A stretch of 64,000 nt of DNA from JADJPO01 sp963828555 (GTDB lineage Bacteria; Actinomycetota; Actinomycetes; Actinomycetales; Kineosporiaceae): contig CAWHEL010000004.1 in the NCBI GenBank assembly GCA_963828555.1, positions 1,178,001 through 1,242,000 on the forward strand, written 5' to 3'. The translations under genes were made by a program, and so were the position numbers. The notes below the pieces were generated by a model, which ran no database searches, had not been told where the DNA came from, and was given only the letters and a program-made list of their open reading frames with translations. This document shows, one piece after another, positions 44,248 through 52,676 of the stretch (position 1 is the first letter of the stretch; the number at the start of each line of letters is the position of its first letter).

Positions 44248-44732
44248 CCCAGACCACTGAGCCGATCGAGCCGATCGAGCCGATCGAGCTGCGGATGCAG
44301 CGACGTCTGCCCGCGTCCCCGGAGGACGTGTTCGATGCCTACACCGACGCCGAGCAGCAGAAGATCTGGTTCAGCATCCTGGACGAGCGCCCCGGCATCG
44401 TCGAGATCGAGGTGGACCTTCGGGTCGGCGGCCGGCAGACGGCGGTGTGGGGGGCGAGTCCCGACGAGCTGTTCCGGGAGACGCAGACCTTCGTGGTGAT
44501 CGACCGGCCGCACCGGCTGGTCACCGAGTCCAGCGGGAGCAGTCCGGACGGGATGACCATGTCCACCCGGATCGAGGTCACCTTCGAACCGATCCCCGAG
44601 GGGACGCTGATGACGGTGGTGCAGAGCGGGTTCCCGGCGGTCGAGGTCCGTGACTTCTTCACCCAGGAGGTCTGGGTGGGTGCCTTCGACCGGATCGAGG
44701 CCTACCTCAGGCACGTCCGGGTGCCGGAGTGA
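44244..44732 (+). CDS. SRPBCC/AHSA1-type ligand-binding protein
   Basis: A 162-residue START-like protein of the Aha1 C-terminal family: RRLPASPEDVFDAYTDAEQQKIWF, DLRVGGRQTAVWG and TRIEVTFEPIPEGTLMTVVQSGFP are its usual segments. The N-terminus holds a 9-bp DNA repeat (GAGCCGATC three times) giving EPIEPIEPIE. Coupled to the regulator upstream and to the DUF6069 gene downstream by 4-bp overlaps. Substrate unknown. Confidence 0.85.
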   Translation: MTQTTEPIEPIEPIELRMQRRLPASPEDVFDAYTDAEQQKIWFSILDERPGIVEIEVDLRVGGRQTAVWGASPDELFRETQTFVVIDRPHRLVTESSGSSPDGMTMSTRIEVTFEPIPEGTLMTVVQSGFPAVEVRDFFTQEVWVGAFDRIEAYLRHVRVPE

Positions 44733-45160
44733 GCGCCGTCGCCGAGGGCTCGCAGCTGAGGTCACGGCCGACGGTCGTCGCCGTCACCGTCCTGGTTGCA
44801 GTCCTGGTTAACCTCGCGGTCCACGCGGTCGGCCGGGCTGCCGGAGGCGCGTTCACCTTCACCCGGCAGGGGTCGCCGGTGCAGGTCGACGCGGTCACCG
44901 TGGCGGGCTTCAGCGCCGTCCCCCTGCTGGTCGGGATGGTCCTCGCTGCGGCTGCGGCCCGCCGTCTGCCGGTGCTGATGACCGTGGGGCTGATCGTGGC
45001 GCCGGCTCTGGCGCTGGTGACCGTCCCGGTGATGACCCTGCCGGCCGACTTCGACCGGATCAGTACGCTCACCCTGGCGCTCTGCCATGTCACTCTTGCG
45101 CCGGTGAGCGTGCTCGGCCTGCTGGCGCTGCGCCGCGCTGTCGCAGAGGAGAACCGCTGA
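44729..45160 (+). CDS. DUF6069-like four-helix membrane protein
   Basis: A 143-residue protein with about four membrane segments: VVAVTVLVAVLVNLAVHAVG, VAGFSAVPLLVGMVLAAAAA, VLMTVGLIVAPALALVTVPVM and TLTLALCHVTLAPVSVLGLLAL. The pattern matches DUF6069 proteins, often next to ArsR or SRPBCC genes. GTG 44729 overlaps the SRPBCC stop; its own stop shares a base with the next ATG. Function unknown. Confidence 0.72.
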   Translation: MSAVAEGSQLRSRPTVVAVTVLVAVLVNLAVHAVGRAAGGAFTFTRQGSPVQVDAVTVAGFSAVPLLVGMVLAAAAARRLPVLMTVGLIVAPALALVTVPVMTLPADFDRISTLTLALCHVTLAPVSVLGLLALRRAVAEENR

Positions 45161-45513
45161 TGGCCAAGGCCTTCCTCGACGTCGAGGACTACCTCGCCTC
45201 ATTCGACGAACCGGTGCAGTCCCTGCTGCGCCAGGTGCGTGACGCCGTCCTCGCGGGTATGCCCGACAGCACGGAGAAGATCCGTTACGGCATGCCGGCG
45301 GTGATGCTCGAGGGCCGGTACGGCCTGCACTTCGCCGGGTGGAAGAGCCATGTGGGGCTCTACCCGGTGCCGGAGCTCAGCGAGGACCTCGAGCAGCAGG
45401 TCACGCCCTACCGCTCGACGAAGGACACGGTGAAGTTCCGGTACGCGCAGCCGATCCCGTTCGACCTGATCGAACGCCTGGCCCGCGAGATCGCCGAGCG
45501 CCGCCCGCACTGA
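45160..45513 (+). CDS. DUF1801 (YdhG-like) protein
   Basis: A 117-residue protein of the DUF1801 fold: DVEDYLASFDEPVQSLLRQVRDAV, EKIRYGMPAVMLEGRYGLHFAGWKSHVGLYPVP and STKDTVKFRYAQPIPFDLIERL. The family has been named iron chaperone by similarity to frataxin-like folds, but this role is not established. Last gene of the ArsR cassette; a 387-base gene-free stretch follows. Confidence 0.8.
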   Translation: MAKAFLDVEDYLASFDEPVQSLLRQVRDAVLAGMPDSTEKIRYGMPAVMLEGRYGLHFAGWKSHVGLYPVPELSEDLEQQVTPYRSTKDTVKFRYAQPIPFDLIERLAREIAERRPH

Positions 45514-45565
45514 CCCCCGGCCCGCCACCCCCGCCCAACCACTTCCGTGCGACCACCTCGAGCCG

Positions 45566-45661
45566 CGTGTGGACACTTCTCGGGCAGTTTCGGCCATTTC
45601 AGCCCGAGAAGTGGCCACACGCCCCGAGAAGCGTCCACACGGCCCCAGAAGTGTCCACACG
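45566..45661. repeat. Four copies of a 20-bp element, first inverted
   Basis: CGTGTGGACACTTCTCGGGC (45566-45585) is almost perfectly complementary to 45602-45621 (19 of 20), and two further direct copies follow at 45621-45641 and 45641-45661. The first pair can form a 20-bp hairpin with a 16-base loop. The stretch 45514-45900 otherwise has no supported gene; a TAGGTT -10-like box near 45848 may serve mihF. Confidence 0.9.
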
Positions 45662-45900
45662 GGACCAGCCTGGCTGAGATGGGTCAGCGCGATCCGTCGG
45701 GCGCGCGCATCAGGCTCCTTCAACCGGCACCTGGTGACGTGCGCCCATGGGGTGGGCGGAGGCAGGCGAGACGCCCGTTCGGCGCTCGACAGGGCATGAT
45801 CGGGCCCAGAACGCCGTGTGCGTTGCCCCGTGGCGGCGGGAGTGGGTAGGTTCGAACTCTGCGATCGATACGACGGACCACGATCGACCGAGGTGACCGA

Positions 45901-46215
45901 GTGGTACTGCCCCCCCTGACTCCCGAGCAGCGCGCCGCCGCGCTGGAGAAGGCCGCTGCGGCGCGCCGTGCGCGGGCCGAGGTGAAGAACCGGCTGACGC
46001 ACTCCCAAGCCTCGCTCGGCGATGTGATCCGCGAGGCCCAGGCGAACGAGGTCATCGGCAAGATGAAGGTCTCGGCCTTGCTCGAGGCCCTGCCGGGCGT
46101 CGGCAAGGTGCGCGCCCGCCAGATCATGACCGACATCGGGATCTCTGAGTCGCGCCGGGTGCGGGGGCTGGGCACCAACCAGGTCGCCGCGCTCATCGAG
46201 CGCTTCTCCCGCTGA
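45901..46215 (+). CDS. mihF: Actinobacterial integration host factor mIHF
   Basis: Nucleoid-associated DNA-bending protein of actinomycetes, 104 aa, unrelated to HU/IHF. The sequence LPPLTPEQRAAALEKAAAARRARAEVKNRL, GKMKVSALLEALPGVGKVRARQIM (helix-two turns-helix) and ESRRVRGLGTNQVAAL closely follows the mycobacterial and streptomycete proteins. GTG 45901 follows GACCGAG. The order mihF-gmk-rpoZ-coaBC-metK-priA is conserved in actinobacteria. Confidence 0.96.
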   Translation: MVLPPLTPEQRAAALEKAAAARRARAEVKNRLTHSQASLGDVIREAQANEVIGKMKVSALLEALPGVGKVRARQIMTDIGISESRRVRGLGTNQVAALIERFSR

Positions 46216-46225
46216 CCCGCCGACG

Positions 46226-46834
46226 GTGGGGCAGCAGGCACCGGGGGTTTCACGTCTGACCGTTCTGGCCGGCCCGACCGCGGTCGGCAAGGGCACGGTG
46301 TCCGCGGACATCCGCGAGCGTTACCCCGAGGTGTGGCTGTCGGTGTCGGCCACCACCCGCGCCCCGCGCCCCGGTGAGGTGGACGGGCGGCACTACCACT
46401 TCGTCTCGCACGCCGAGTTCGACCGGATGGTCGCCGCCGGCGAACTGCTGGAGTGGGCCGTGGTGCACGGCCTGAACCGCTACGGCACCCCGCGCCGTCC
46501 GGTGGTCGAGGTGCTCGCCCAGGGACGGCCCGCGCTGCTGGAGATCGACCTGCAGGGCGCCCGTCAGGTCCGGGAGCGGATGCCTGAGGCGCTGTTCGTG
46601 TTCCTGGCCCCGCCGTCGTGGGAGGAACTGGTGCGCCGCCTGGTCGGCCGGGGCACCGAGCAACCGGCCGAGCGGGAGCGCCGGCTCGCCACGGCACGCG
46701 AGGAGCTGGCGGCCGAATCGGAGTTCGACGTGACCATCGTCAACCACGATGTACGCGCCGCCTCCGACGAGCTCGTACAATGCATGGGACTGCGCCCGCA
46801 CGACCCGGCGCCGCACCCCGTCACCACCAGCTAG
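46226..46834 (+). CDS. gmk: Guanylate kinase
   Basis: Phosphorylates GMP to GDP. Walker A VLAGPTAVGKGTV, the GMP-binding VSATTRAPRPGEVDGRHYHFVS, and LLEIDLQGARQVRERMPEALFVFLAPPS are intact. Length 202 aa. GTG 46226 lies 10 bases after mihF; rpoZ follows after 11 bases. Confidence 0.97.
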   Translation: MGQQAPGVSRLTVLAGPTAVGKGTVSADIRERYPEVWLSVSATTRAPRPGEVDGRHYHFVSHAEFDRMVAAGELLEWAVVHGLNRYGTPRRPVVEVLAQGRPALLEIDLQGARQVRERMPEALFVFLAPPSWEELVRRLVGRGTEQPAERERRLATAREELAAESEFDVTIVNHDVRAASDELVQCMGLRPHDPAPHPVTTS

Positions 46835-46845
46835 GGAGACACTGC

Positions 46846-47109
46846 GTGTCCGGAACTGTCGCGTCGCCTGAAGGCATCACCAACCCCCCGATCGACGACC
46901 TGCTTGAGGCCGCGAACTCCAAGTACGCCCTGGTGATCTACGCCTCGAAGCGGGCCCGTCAGATCAACGCCTACTACTCCCAGCTCGGTGAGGGCCTGCT
47001 GGAGTACGTCGGCCCGCTGGTCGAGACCCACGTGCAGGAGAAGCCGCTGTCGGTGGCGCTGCGCGAGATCAACGCCGGGCTGCTCGTCGCCGAGCCGTTC
47101 GAGGCGTGA
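46846..47109 (+). CDS. rpoZ: RNA polymerase omega subunit
   Basis: Small RNA polymerase assembly subunit, 87 aa: GITNPPIDDLLEAANSKYALVIYASKRARQINAYYSQLGEGLLEYVGPLVETHVQEKPLSVALREI is typical of actinobacterial omega. GTG 46846 is preceded by GGGAGAC. coaBC starts 4 bases after the stop. Confidence 0.96.
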   Translation: MSGTVASPEGITNPPIDDLLEAANSKYALVIYASKRARQINAYYSQLGEGLLEYVGPLVETHVQEKPLSVALREINAGLLVAEPFEA

Positions 47110-47113
47110 CTCT

Positions 47114-48373
47114 TTGAGCTCTGCCGCCGGCCCCGACGCGCGTCGTCGCGTCGTTCTTGGGGTCAGCGGTGGGATCGCCGCCTACAAGGCCGCATCCCTG
47201 TTGCGCCTGCTGACCGAGTCGGGGCACGACGTCACCGTCGTGCCGACTGCGGCGGCCCTGCGTTTCGTCGGTGAGCCCACCTGGGCGGCCCTGTCCGGGC
47301 ACCCGGTGGCGAACGACGTCTGGGACGACGTCGACCAGGTGCCGCATGTGCGGCTGGGGCAGCAGGCCGACCTGGTCCTGGTCGCCCCCGCCACCGCGGA
47401 CCTACTGGCCCGGGCAGCGCACGGGATGGCCGACGACCTGCTCACCTCCACCCTGCTCACCGCCCGCTGCCCGGTGCTGATGGCCCCAGCCATGCACACC
47501 GAGATGTGGCAGCACCCGGCCACCGTGGCCAACGTGGCCACCCTTCGGGCCCGCGGCGTGATCGTGCTCGACCCGGCCAGCGGCCGGCTGACCGGCGCTG
47601 ACACCGGCCCGGGTCGGCTGCCGGAGCCGGAGGCGATCGCCGCCGCCGCGCAGCGGCTTCTGCGCCGTCCGGGCTCGGCGGGCCACCCGGACCTGGCCGG
47701 CTGGCGGGTGGTGGTCACCGCCGGAGGCACCCGCGAGGCCCTCGACCCGGTGCGCTACCTGGGCAACCGTTCCTCCGGCCTGCAGGGCCACGCGCTGGCC
47801 GGCGCCGCCGCCGCGCGGGGCGCCGAGGTGGTGCTGATCTCCGCGGCCCCCCTGCCCGACCCGGCCGGCGTCGAGGTGGTGCGGGTGGAGTCCGCGCTCG
47901 ACCTGCGAGACGCCGTCCTCGCTGCCTGCTCCGGCGAGGCTGCCGGCGGGCGCCGCGCCGACGTGGTGGTGATGGCGGCGGCGGTGGCCGACTTCCGGCC
48001 TGCCTCCGTGGCCGAATACAAGATCAAGAAGGACCCTGCCCGGGACGACGCGCCGGTGGTCCCGCTGGTGCGCAACCCCGACATCCTGGCCGAACTGGTT
48101 GCCCGGGACGCCGCCGAGGTGGTGATCGGGTTCGCGGCCGAGACCGGGGACGACGCGGCCGGGGTGCTCGAGCACGCCCAGGCCAAGCTGAAGCGCAAGG
48201 GATGTCACCTGCTGGTGGTGAACGACGTCTCCGGAGGCAAGGTGTTCGGGCGCGCCGACACCGAGGTGACCGTGCTGGACGCCGCGGGTGGCGCGCACCG
48301 GGTGCCGGCCGGGAGCAAGGACGAGGTTGCCGAGGCGATCTGGGACGCGGCGCTGGCCTGGCGTGCCCGGTGA
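47114..48373 (+). CDS. coaBC: Bifunctional phosphopantothenoylcysteine decarboxylase / phosphopantothenate-cysteine ligase
   Basis: Two steps of coenzyme A synthesis in one protein (419 aa). The CoaC half has VVLGVSGGIAAYKAASLLRLL, the catalytic-type region APAMHTEMWQHPA and the flavin site; CoaB follows with VVTAGGTREALDPVRYLGNRSSGLQG, ADVVVMAAAVADFRP and KIKKD. I place the start at TTG 47114 (LSSAAGPDARRR), since no ATG or GTG fits before the conserved strand; the frame is open upstream. Operon with rpoZ. Confidence 0.93.
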   Translation: MSSAAGPDARRRVVLGVSGGIAAYKAASLLRLLTESGHDVTVVPTAAALRFVGEPTWAALSGHPVANDVWDDVDQVPHVRLGQQADLVLVAPATADLLARAAHGMADDLLTSTLLTARCPVLMAPAMHTEMWQHPATVANVATLRARGVIVLDPASGRLTGADTGPGRLPEPEAIAAAAQRLLRRPGSAGHPDLAGWRVVVTAGGTREALDPVRYLGNRSSGLQGHALAGAAAARGAEVVLISAAPLPDPAGVEVVRVESALDLRDAVLAACSGEAAGGRRADVVVMAAAVADFRPASVAEYKIKKDPARDDAPVVPLVRNPDILAELVARDAAEVVIGFAAETGDDAAGVLEHAQAKLKRKGCHLLVVNDVSGGKVFGRADTEVTVLDAAGGAHRVPAGSKDEVAEAIWDAALAWRAR

Positions 48374-48384
48374 CACACGCTCGG

Positions 48385-48390
48385 TAGAGT
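48385..48390 (+). promoter_or_regulatory. Putative -10 element for metK
   Basis: TAGAGT in the 57-base gap before metK; fits TANNNT. No SAM riboswitch could fit in this gap. Confidence 0.35.
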
Positions 48391-48430
48391 TGAGACCCAG
48401 ACAGCAGCCGCTGCACTTGACAGGAGCATC

Positions 48431-49627
48431 GTGACCTACCGCCTGTTCACATCCGAGTCGGTGACCGAGGGTCACCCGGACAAGATCTGCGACCAGATCA
48501 GTGACGCCGTCCTCGACGCACTGCTCACCGAGGACCCGCGCAGCCGGGTCGCCGTGGAGACCATGGTGACCACCGGTCTCGTGCACGTCGCTGGTGAGGT
48601 GACCACCGAGGCCTACGTGGACATCCCGTCCATCGTCCGGCAGACCATCCTGGGGATCGGCTACGACTCCTCCACCAAGGGGTTCGACGGCAATTCCTGC
48701 GGGGTGGAGATCTCGATCGGGGCGCAGTCCCCGGACATCGCCCAGGGGGTCGACAGTGCCTACGAGACGCGGGTCGAGTCCGGCAGTGACCCGCTCGACG
48801 CGCAGGGCGCCGGCGACCAGGGCCTGATGTTCGGCTACGCCTGCGACGAGACGCCGCAGCTGATGCCGCTGCCGATCTGGCTCGCCCACCGGCTGGCCCA
48901 GCGTCTGGCCGAGGTCCGCCGCAGCGGCGAGGTGCCCTACCTGCGCCCCGACGGCAAGACCCAGGTGACCATCGCCTACGACGGCGACCGTCCGGTCGCG
49001 CTGGACACGGTGGTGGTCTCCAGCCAGCACGCTGCGGACATCTCGCTGGAGAACCTGCTGCAGCCCGACGTGGCCGATCACGTGGTCAAGCCGATCCTGG
49101 ACGAGGTCTCGATCGACAGCTCGAAGTTCCGGCTGCTGGTCAACCCGACCGGCCGATTCGAGATCGGCGGCCCGATGGGTGACGCCGGGCTGACCGGACG
49201 CAAGATCATCGTGGACACCTACGGCGGCATGGCCCGCCACGGGGGCGGCGCGTTCTCCGGCAAGGACCCGTCCAAGGTCGACCGTTCGGCCGCCTACGCC
49301 ATGCGCTGGCTGGCCAAGAACGTGGTCGCCGCCGGGTTGGCCAGCCGCTGCGAGGCGCAGGTCGCCTACGCCATCGGCAAGGCGCACCCGGTGGGTCTGT
49401 ACCTGGAGACCTTCGGCACCGAGACGGTGGACCCGGCCCGGATCGAGAAGGCGGTGCGCGAGATCTTCGACCTGCGCCCGGCTGCGATCATCCGCGATCT
49501 GGACCTGCTGCGCCCGATCTACCGGGCGACGGCGGCGTACGGGCACTTCGGCCGGGTGGACGCCGGGCTCGACTTCCCGTGGGAGCGCACCGACCGGGTC
49601 GACGCGTTGCGTGCAGCCGTCTCCTGA
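48431..49627 (+). CDS. metK: S-adenosylmethionine synthetase
   Basis: Makes SAM from methionine and ATP. Signature motifs are TSESVTEGHPDKICDQISDAVLDALL, GAGDQGLMFGYACDET and GGGAFSGKDPSKVDRSAAYAMR. GTG 48431 follows ACAGGAG. Length 398 aa is normal. It overlaps priA by 17 bases. Confidence 0.98.
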   Translation: MTYRLFTSESVTEGHPDKICDQISDAVLDALLTEDPRSRVAVETMVTTGLVHVAGEVTTEAYVDIPSIVRQTILGIGYDSSTKGFDGNSCGVEISIGAQSPDIAQGVDSAYETRVESGSDPLDAQGAGDQGLMFGYACDETPQLMPLPIWLAHRLAQRLAEVRRSGEVPYLRPDGKTQVTIAYDGDRPVALDTVVVSSQHAADISLENLLQPDVADHVVKPILDEVSIDSSKFRLLVNPTGRFEIGGPMGDAGLTGRKIIVDTYGGMARHGGGAFSGKDPSKVDRSAAYAMRWLAKNVVAAGLASRCEAQVAYAIGKAHPVGLYLETFGTETVDPARIEKAVREIFDLRPAAIIRDLDLLRPIYRATAAYGHFGRVDAGLDFPWERTDRVDALRAAVS

Positions 49628-51752
49628 CCTGTCCTCGCTGCGCGTCGCGCGGCTGGTCGTGGACCTGCCGCCGGCGCACCTCGACCGGCCGTTCGACTAC
49701 GCGGTTCCGGACGGCATGTCCGCCACGGCGGTGCCGGGCGCCCGGGTGCGGGTGCGGTTCGCCGGGCAGGACGTCGACGCCTTCGTGCTGGAACGGCTGG
49801 CGGCGAGTGATCACCCGGGGCCGCTGACCCCGTTGCGCCGGGTGGTCTCGGCCGAGCCGGTGCTCACCCCCGAGGTGGCCCGGCTGGCCCGGGCCGTCGC
49901 CGACCGGTACGCCGGCACGCTGTCCGACGTCCTGCGCCTTGCCCTGCCTCCCCGCCATGCCACCACCGAGAAGTCCGCCCGCCCCGCCCCTGCCGCCCCC
50001 GCCACCTCACCGAGATCACCGGGAGATCGCACTTCCCCCCCACTGGCTGAGGGGAAAGTGCGATCAGGCGCCGATCACGCGGGCTCGGGGCAGGGCTCGG
50101 GAGGCGCCTCGGCGGGCGGGCCGGCGGGGGTGTGGGGGAAGTACCCGGCGGGGGCGGCCTTCCTGGCCCGGCTCGCCGCGGGCGAGGCGCCGCGGGCGGT
50201 GTGGACGGCGCTGCCCGGCGCGCGGCATTGGGCGGCCGCCGTGGCGGCGGCCGCCGAGCCCGTGCTCGCCGCCGGCCGGGGCGTGGTCGCCGTGCTGCCC
50301 GACCGACGCGACGTCGACACCCTGGAGCGAGCGCTGCTGACCCGGCTCGGCCCCGGCCGGCATGCCCGGCTGGAGGCCGATCTCGGGGCCGCCGAGCGGT
50401 ACCGGGCCTTTCTGGCCTGCCTGCGCGGGCAGGTGCGGATGGCGATCGGCACCCGCGCCGCGGCGTTCGCCCCGGTGCGCGACGTCGGCCTGGTAGTGAT
50501 CTGGGACGACGGCGACGAGGTGCACGCCGAGCCCCGCGCCCCCTACCCGCATGCCCGTGAGGTGCTGGCCCTGCGGGCGGAGCAGGCCGGCGCAGCGATG
50601 CTGCTCGGGGGCTGGTCCCTCAGCGTCGAGGCGGCGCAGCTGCTCGAGCAGGGCTGGGCCCGCCCGATCGAGGCCGATCGGTCCGTGCGTCGCCGGCGCT
50701 GGGCCCGGGTCGCGGTGGCCGGGTCCGACGAGGTCGCCACGCCCGCCCGGATCCCGAGCGAGGCCTGGCGGGTGATCCAGAAGGGCCTGACCACCGGGCC
50801 GGTGCTGGTGCAGGTGCCGCTCGCCGGATACGTGCCGGCGGCCGCCTGCCGCACCTGTCGCCGTCCGGCGCGGTGCCCGCACTGTGCCGGGCCTGTGCAG
50901 CTGGCCGCCGACAGCGTGTCGTGCGGCTGGTGCGCCCGGGCACTGCCGGCGTGGACCTGCCCGCACTGTCAGGGCAGGGCCCTGCGGGCCAGCCGGGTCG
51001 GTGTGCATCGCACGGCGGATGAGCTGGGGCGCGCTTTCCCCGGCGTGCCCGTGGTGGTCTCGCGCCCCGGGCGTGACCTGCCCAGGATCGGGCTCCGGCC
51101 GGCGATCGTGCTGGCCACGGCGGGCGTCGAGCCACCGGTCACCCCGGACGGGCGTCACGACGGAGGTGACGGTGACACCGGCCCCCAGGTCGGCTATGCC
51201 GCGGGGGTGCTGCTCGACGGAGACCTGATCCTGTCCCGCCCCGACCTGCGCGCGGGTGAGGAGGCGCTGCGCCGGTGGCTGGCGGCGTCCGCGCTGGTGG
51301 TCCCGGCGTCCTCCGGTGGCGCCGTGGTGGTCTGCGCCGATCCCGGCGCCCCGGCGGTGCAGGCCCTCGTGCGCGGCGACCCGGCCTCCTTCGCGGCGAG
51401 GGAACTCGCCGAACGGGCCGAGCTCGGGCTGCCCCCGGCCCGGGCGACGGCCAGCCTGGTGGGGCTGCGCTCAGCCGTCGACGCCCTCCTCGCTGCCGCC
51501 GACGCCGACCTGAGCGCGGTGCCGGGCGGGGTGGAGACCCTGGGCCCGATCGTGCTGGAGCCCGAGCCGGTCCGCGACGACGCCGACCTGGTGCTACCGG
51601 TCGAGGAGCCGCGGATCCGCATGGTCCTGCGCGCCGCCCCGTCGTCCGCCGCCGGCCTGGCCCGTGCCCTGAAGGTGGCCGCCGTCTCCCGCAGCGCCCG
51701 CAAGGACCGCCCCCCTGTGCGCATCCAGCTGGATCCCCGCGACCTGGGCTGA
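49611..51752 (+). CDS. priA: PriA-like primosomal protein N'
   Basis: A 713-residue actinobacterial PriA homologue for replication restart. The N-terminal 3'-DNA-binding domain is LRVARLVVDLPPAHLDRPFDYAVPDGM; the zinc domain has paired cysteines (ACRTCRRPARCPHC and CGWCARALPAWTCPHC). As in other actinobacterial PriAs the helicase core has no Walker A lysine motif (region AVWTALPGARHWAAAV) and the DExx box is replaced (VVIWDDGDEVHAE), so it is probably not an ATP-driven helicase. A linker at about residues 130-165 holds an inserted palindromic DNA element (50025-50065). GTG 49611 overlaps the metK end. Confidence 0.9.
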   Translation: MQPSPDLSSLRVARLVVDLPPAHLDRPFDYAVPDGMSATAVPGARVRVRFAGQDVDAFVLERLAASDHPGPLTPLRRVVSAEPVLTPEVARLARAVADRYAGTLSDVLRLALPPRHATTEKSARPAPAAPATSPRSPGDRTSPPLAEGKVRSGADHAGSGQGSGGASAGGPAGVWGKYPAGAAFLARLAAGEAPRAVWTALPGARHWAAAVAAAAEPVLAAGRGVVAVLPDRRDVDTLERALLTRLGPGRHARLEADLGAAERYRAFLACLRGQVRMAIGTRAAAFAPVRDVGLVVIWDDGDEVHAEPRAPYPHAREVLALRAEQAGAAMLLGGWSLSVEAAQLLEQGWARPIEADRSVRRRRWARVAVAGSDEVATPARIPSEAWRVIQKGLTTGPVLVQVPLAGYVPAAACRTCRRPARCPHCAGPVQLAADSVSCGWCARALPAWTCPHCQGRALRASRVGVHRTADELGRAFPGVPVVVSRPGRDLPRIGLRPAIVLATAGVEPPVTPDGRHDGGDGDTGPQVGYAAGVLLDGDLILSRPDLRAGEEALRRWLAASALVVPASSGGAVVVCADPGAPAVQALVRGDPASFAARELAERAELGLPPARATASLVGLRSAVDALLAAADADLSAVPGGVETLGPIVLEPEPVRDDADLVLPVEEPRIRMVLRAAPSSAAGLARALKVAAVSRSARKDRPPVRIQLDPRDLG
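50025..50065. repeat. Palindromic element inside the priA linker
   Basis: GATCGCACTT (50025-50034) and AAGTGCGATC (50056-50065) are perfect inverted arms, extended by C-run and G-run, around an ACTGGCTGA loop. It codes for residues 139-152 in a non-conserved linker and looks like an intergenic-type repeat tolerated in coding sequence. Confidence 0.75.
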
Positions 51753-51774
51753 CACCACCCTGCCCCTGATTGTG

Positions 51775-51817
51775 TGCGGCGAAAGTGGTGCTACCAGGCC
51801 ACGTTCAACCGCACAGA
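51775..51817 (+). terminator. Imperfect inverted repeat after priA
   Basis: TGTGCGG ... CCGCACA with an inner GTGG/CCAC pair lies between the convergent ends of priA and nrtR. Possibly a bidirectional terminator; no T-run. Confidence 0.4.
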
Positions 51818-51830
51818 ATTGAGCGCCTGC

Positions 51831-52586
51831 TCAGCGTGGGGGGTGCAGGACGGCGAAGGCGTCGGTCACCTGCAGGGCCGGGGAGCGGAAGCGGAACACG
51901 GCCGCCGGTCGACCCCCGACCGGGCCGGAGCGCAGCCGTTCACCGGTGGCCACGATCTGCTGACGGCGTAGCAGGATCCGCTGCAGGTTGGTGGCGTCGA
52001 CGTCGTGGCCCAGCGCGGCCCGGTAGTACGTGGCCAGCTCGGACATGGTGAACGTGGGCGGTGCCAGGGCGAAGCCGAGGTTGGTGTAGGAGAGCTTCGA
52101 GCGCAGCCGGCGGCGTGCGGCCTCGACGATCCGGGCGTGGTCGAAGGCCATCGGCGGCAGGGCGTCGGCCGGGTGCCAGCGGGTGTCCTCGGGCAGGCCT
52201 GGCAGCACGCCGCCGGGTACCAGGCCGAGGTAGCTGGTGGCCAGCGTGCGCCGGTGCGGTACCCGGTGCGGGTCGCCCAGACTTTCCAACTGCTCCAGGT
52301 GGCTGAGCTCGCGCACGTCGACCTTCTCGGCCAGCTGCCGGCGGATGGAGGTGCCCAGGTCCTCCGCGTCGCCCAGCCGCCCCCCGGGGAGAGCCCAGTG
52401 ACCGGCCTCAGGTTCCTGGGCGCGCTGCCAGAGCAGCACGTGGACGGCGGCCCGGCCTTCGGCGGCCGGACCGGCACCTCCCGGCTCGTCCTCGGTCGGG
52501 CGCACTTGCAGCACGGCGGCCAGGACCTCGTGGTCGAAGCAGCCGCTGCTCCCGGCCGCGGAGGGGGGCTGGCTGGAACGGTGCAC
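51831..52586 (-). CDS. nrtR: NrtR-type NAD-biosynthesis regulator (Nudix-like domain plus winged helix)
   Basis: A 251-residue regulator. The N-terminal half is Nudix-like (VHVLLWQRAQEPEAGHWALPGGRLGDAEDL), but the Nudix box is degenerate: the REUxEE core reads RRQLAEK, so it likely binds ADP-ribose-type ligands without hydrolysis. The C-terminal half (LGFALAPPTFTMSELATYYRAALGHDVDATNLQRILLRR) is the NrtR winged helix. It is divergent from nadABC across a 90-base gap with a palindrome. GTG at 52584-52586 is taken as start. Expected role: repression of nadABC when NAD is ample. Confidence 0.85.
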   Translation of the reverse strand: MHRSSQPPSAAGSSGCFDHEVLAAVLQVRPTEDEPGGAGPAAEGRAAVHVLLWQRAQEPEAGHWALPGGRLGDAEDLGTSIRRQLAEKVDVRELSHLEQLESLGDPHRVPHRRTLATSYLGLVPGGVLPGLPEDTRWHPADALPPMAFDHARIVEAARRRLRSKLSYTNLGFALAPPTFTMSELATYYRAALGHDVDATNLQRILLRRQQIVATGERLRSGPVGGRPAAVFRFRSPALQVTDAFAVLHPPR

Positions 52587-52616
52587 GGCGGCATGCTAGT
52601 CTCACACAGCGGTTAT

Positions 52617-52629
52617 CGCCTAATAGGCG
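52617..52629. promoter_or_regulatory. Palindrome CGCCTA-A-TAGGCG between nrtR and nadA (candidate NrtR operator)
   Basis: Perfect 13-bp odd palindrome, 30 bases from the nrtR start and 47 from the nadA start. The position fits a shared operator; the sequence has not been compared with known NrtR sites. Confidence 0.5.
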
Positions 52630-52676
52630 GAAACGTGGACGGCCCGGTCCGCGGACGGTGTGAGCGAGGAGTAGGC

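Noticed and set aside
45566..45661. CRISPR-like array
   Set aside because: Units follow each other without spacers and one is inverted; no cas genes.
48374..48430. SAM riboswitch before metK
   Set aside because: The gap is only 57 bases and shows no matching structure.
49611..51752. PriA as pseudogene because Walker A is missing
   Set aside because: Loss of helicase motifs is known for actinobacterial PriA; zinc cysteines and full length are kept.
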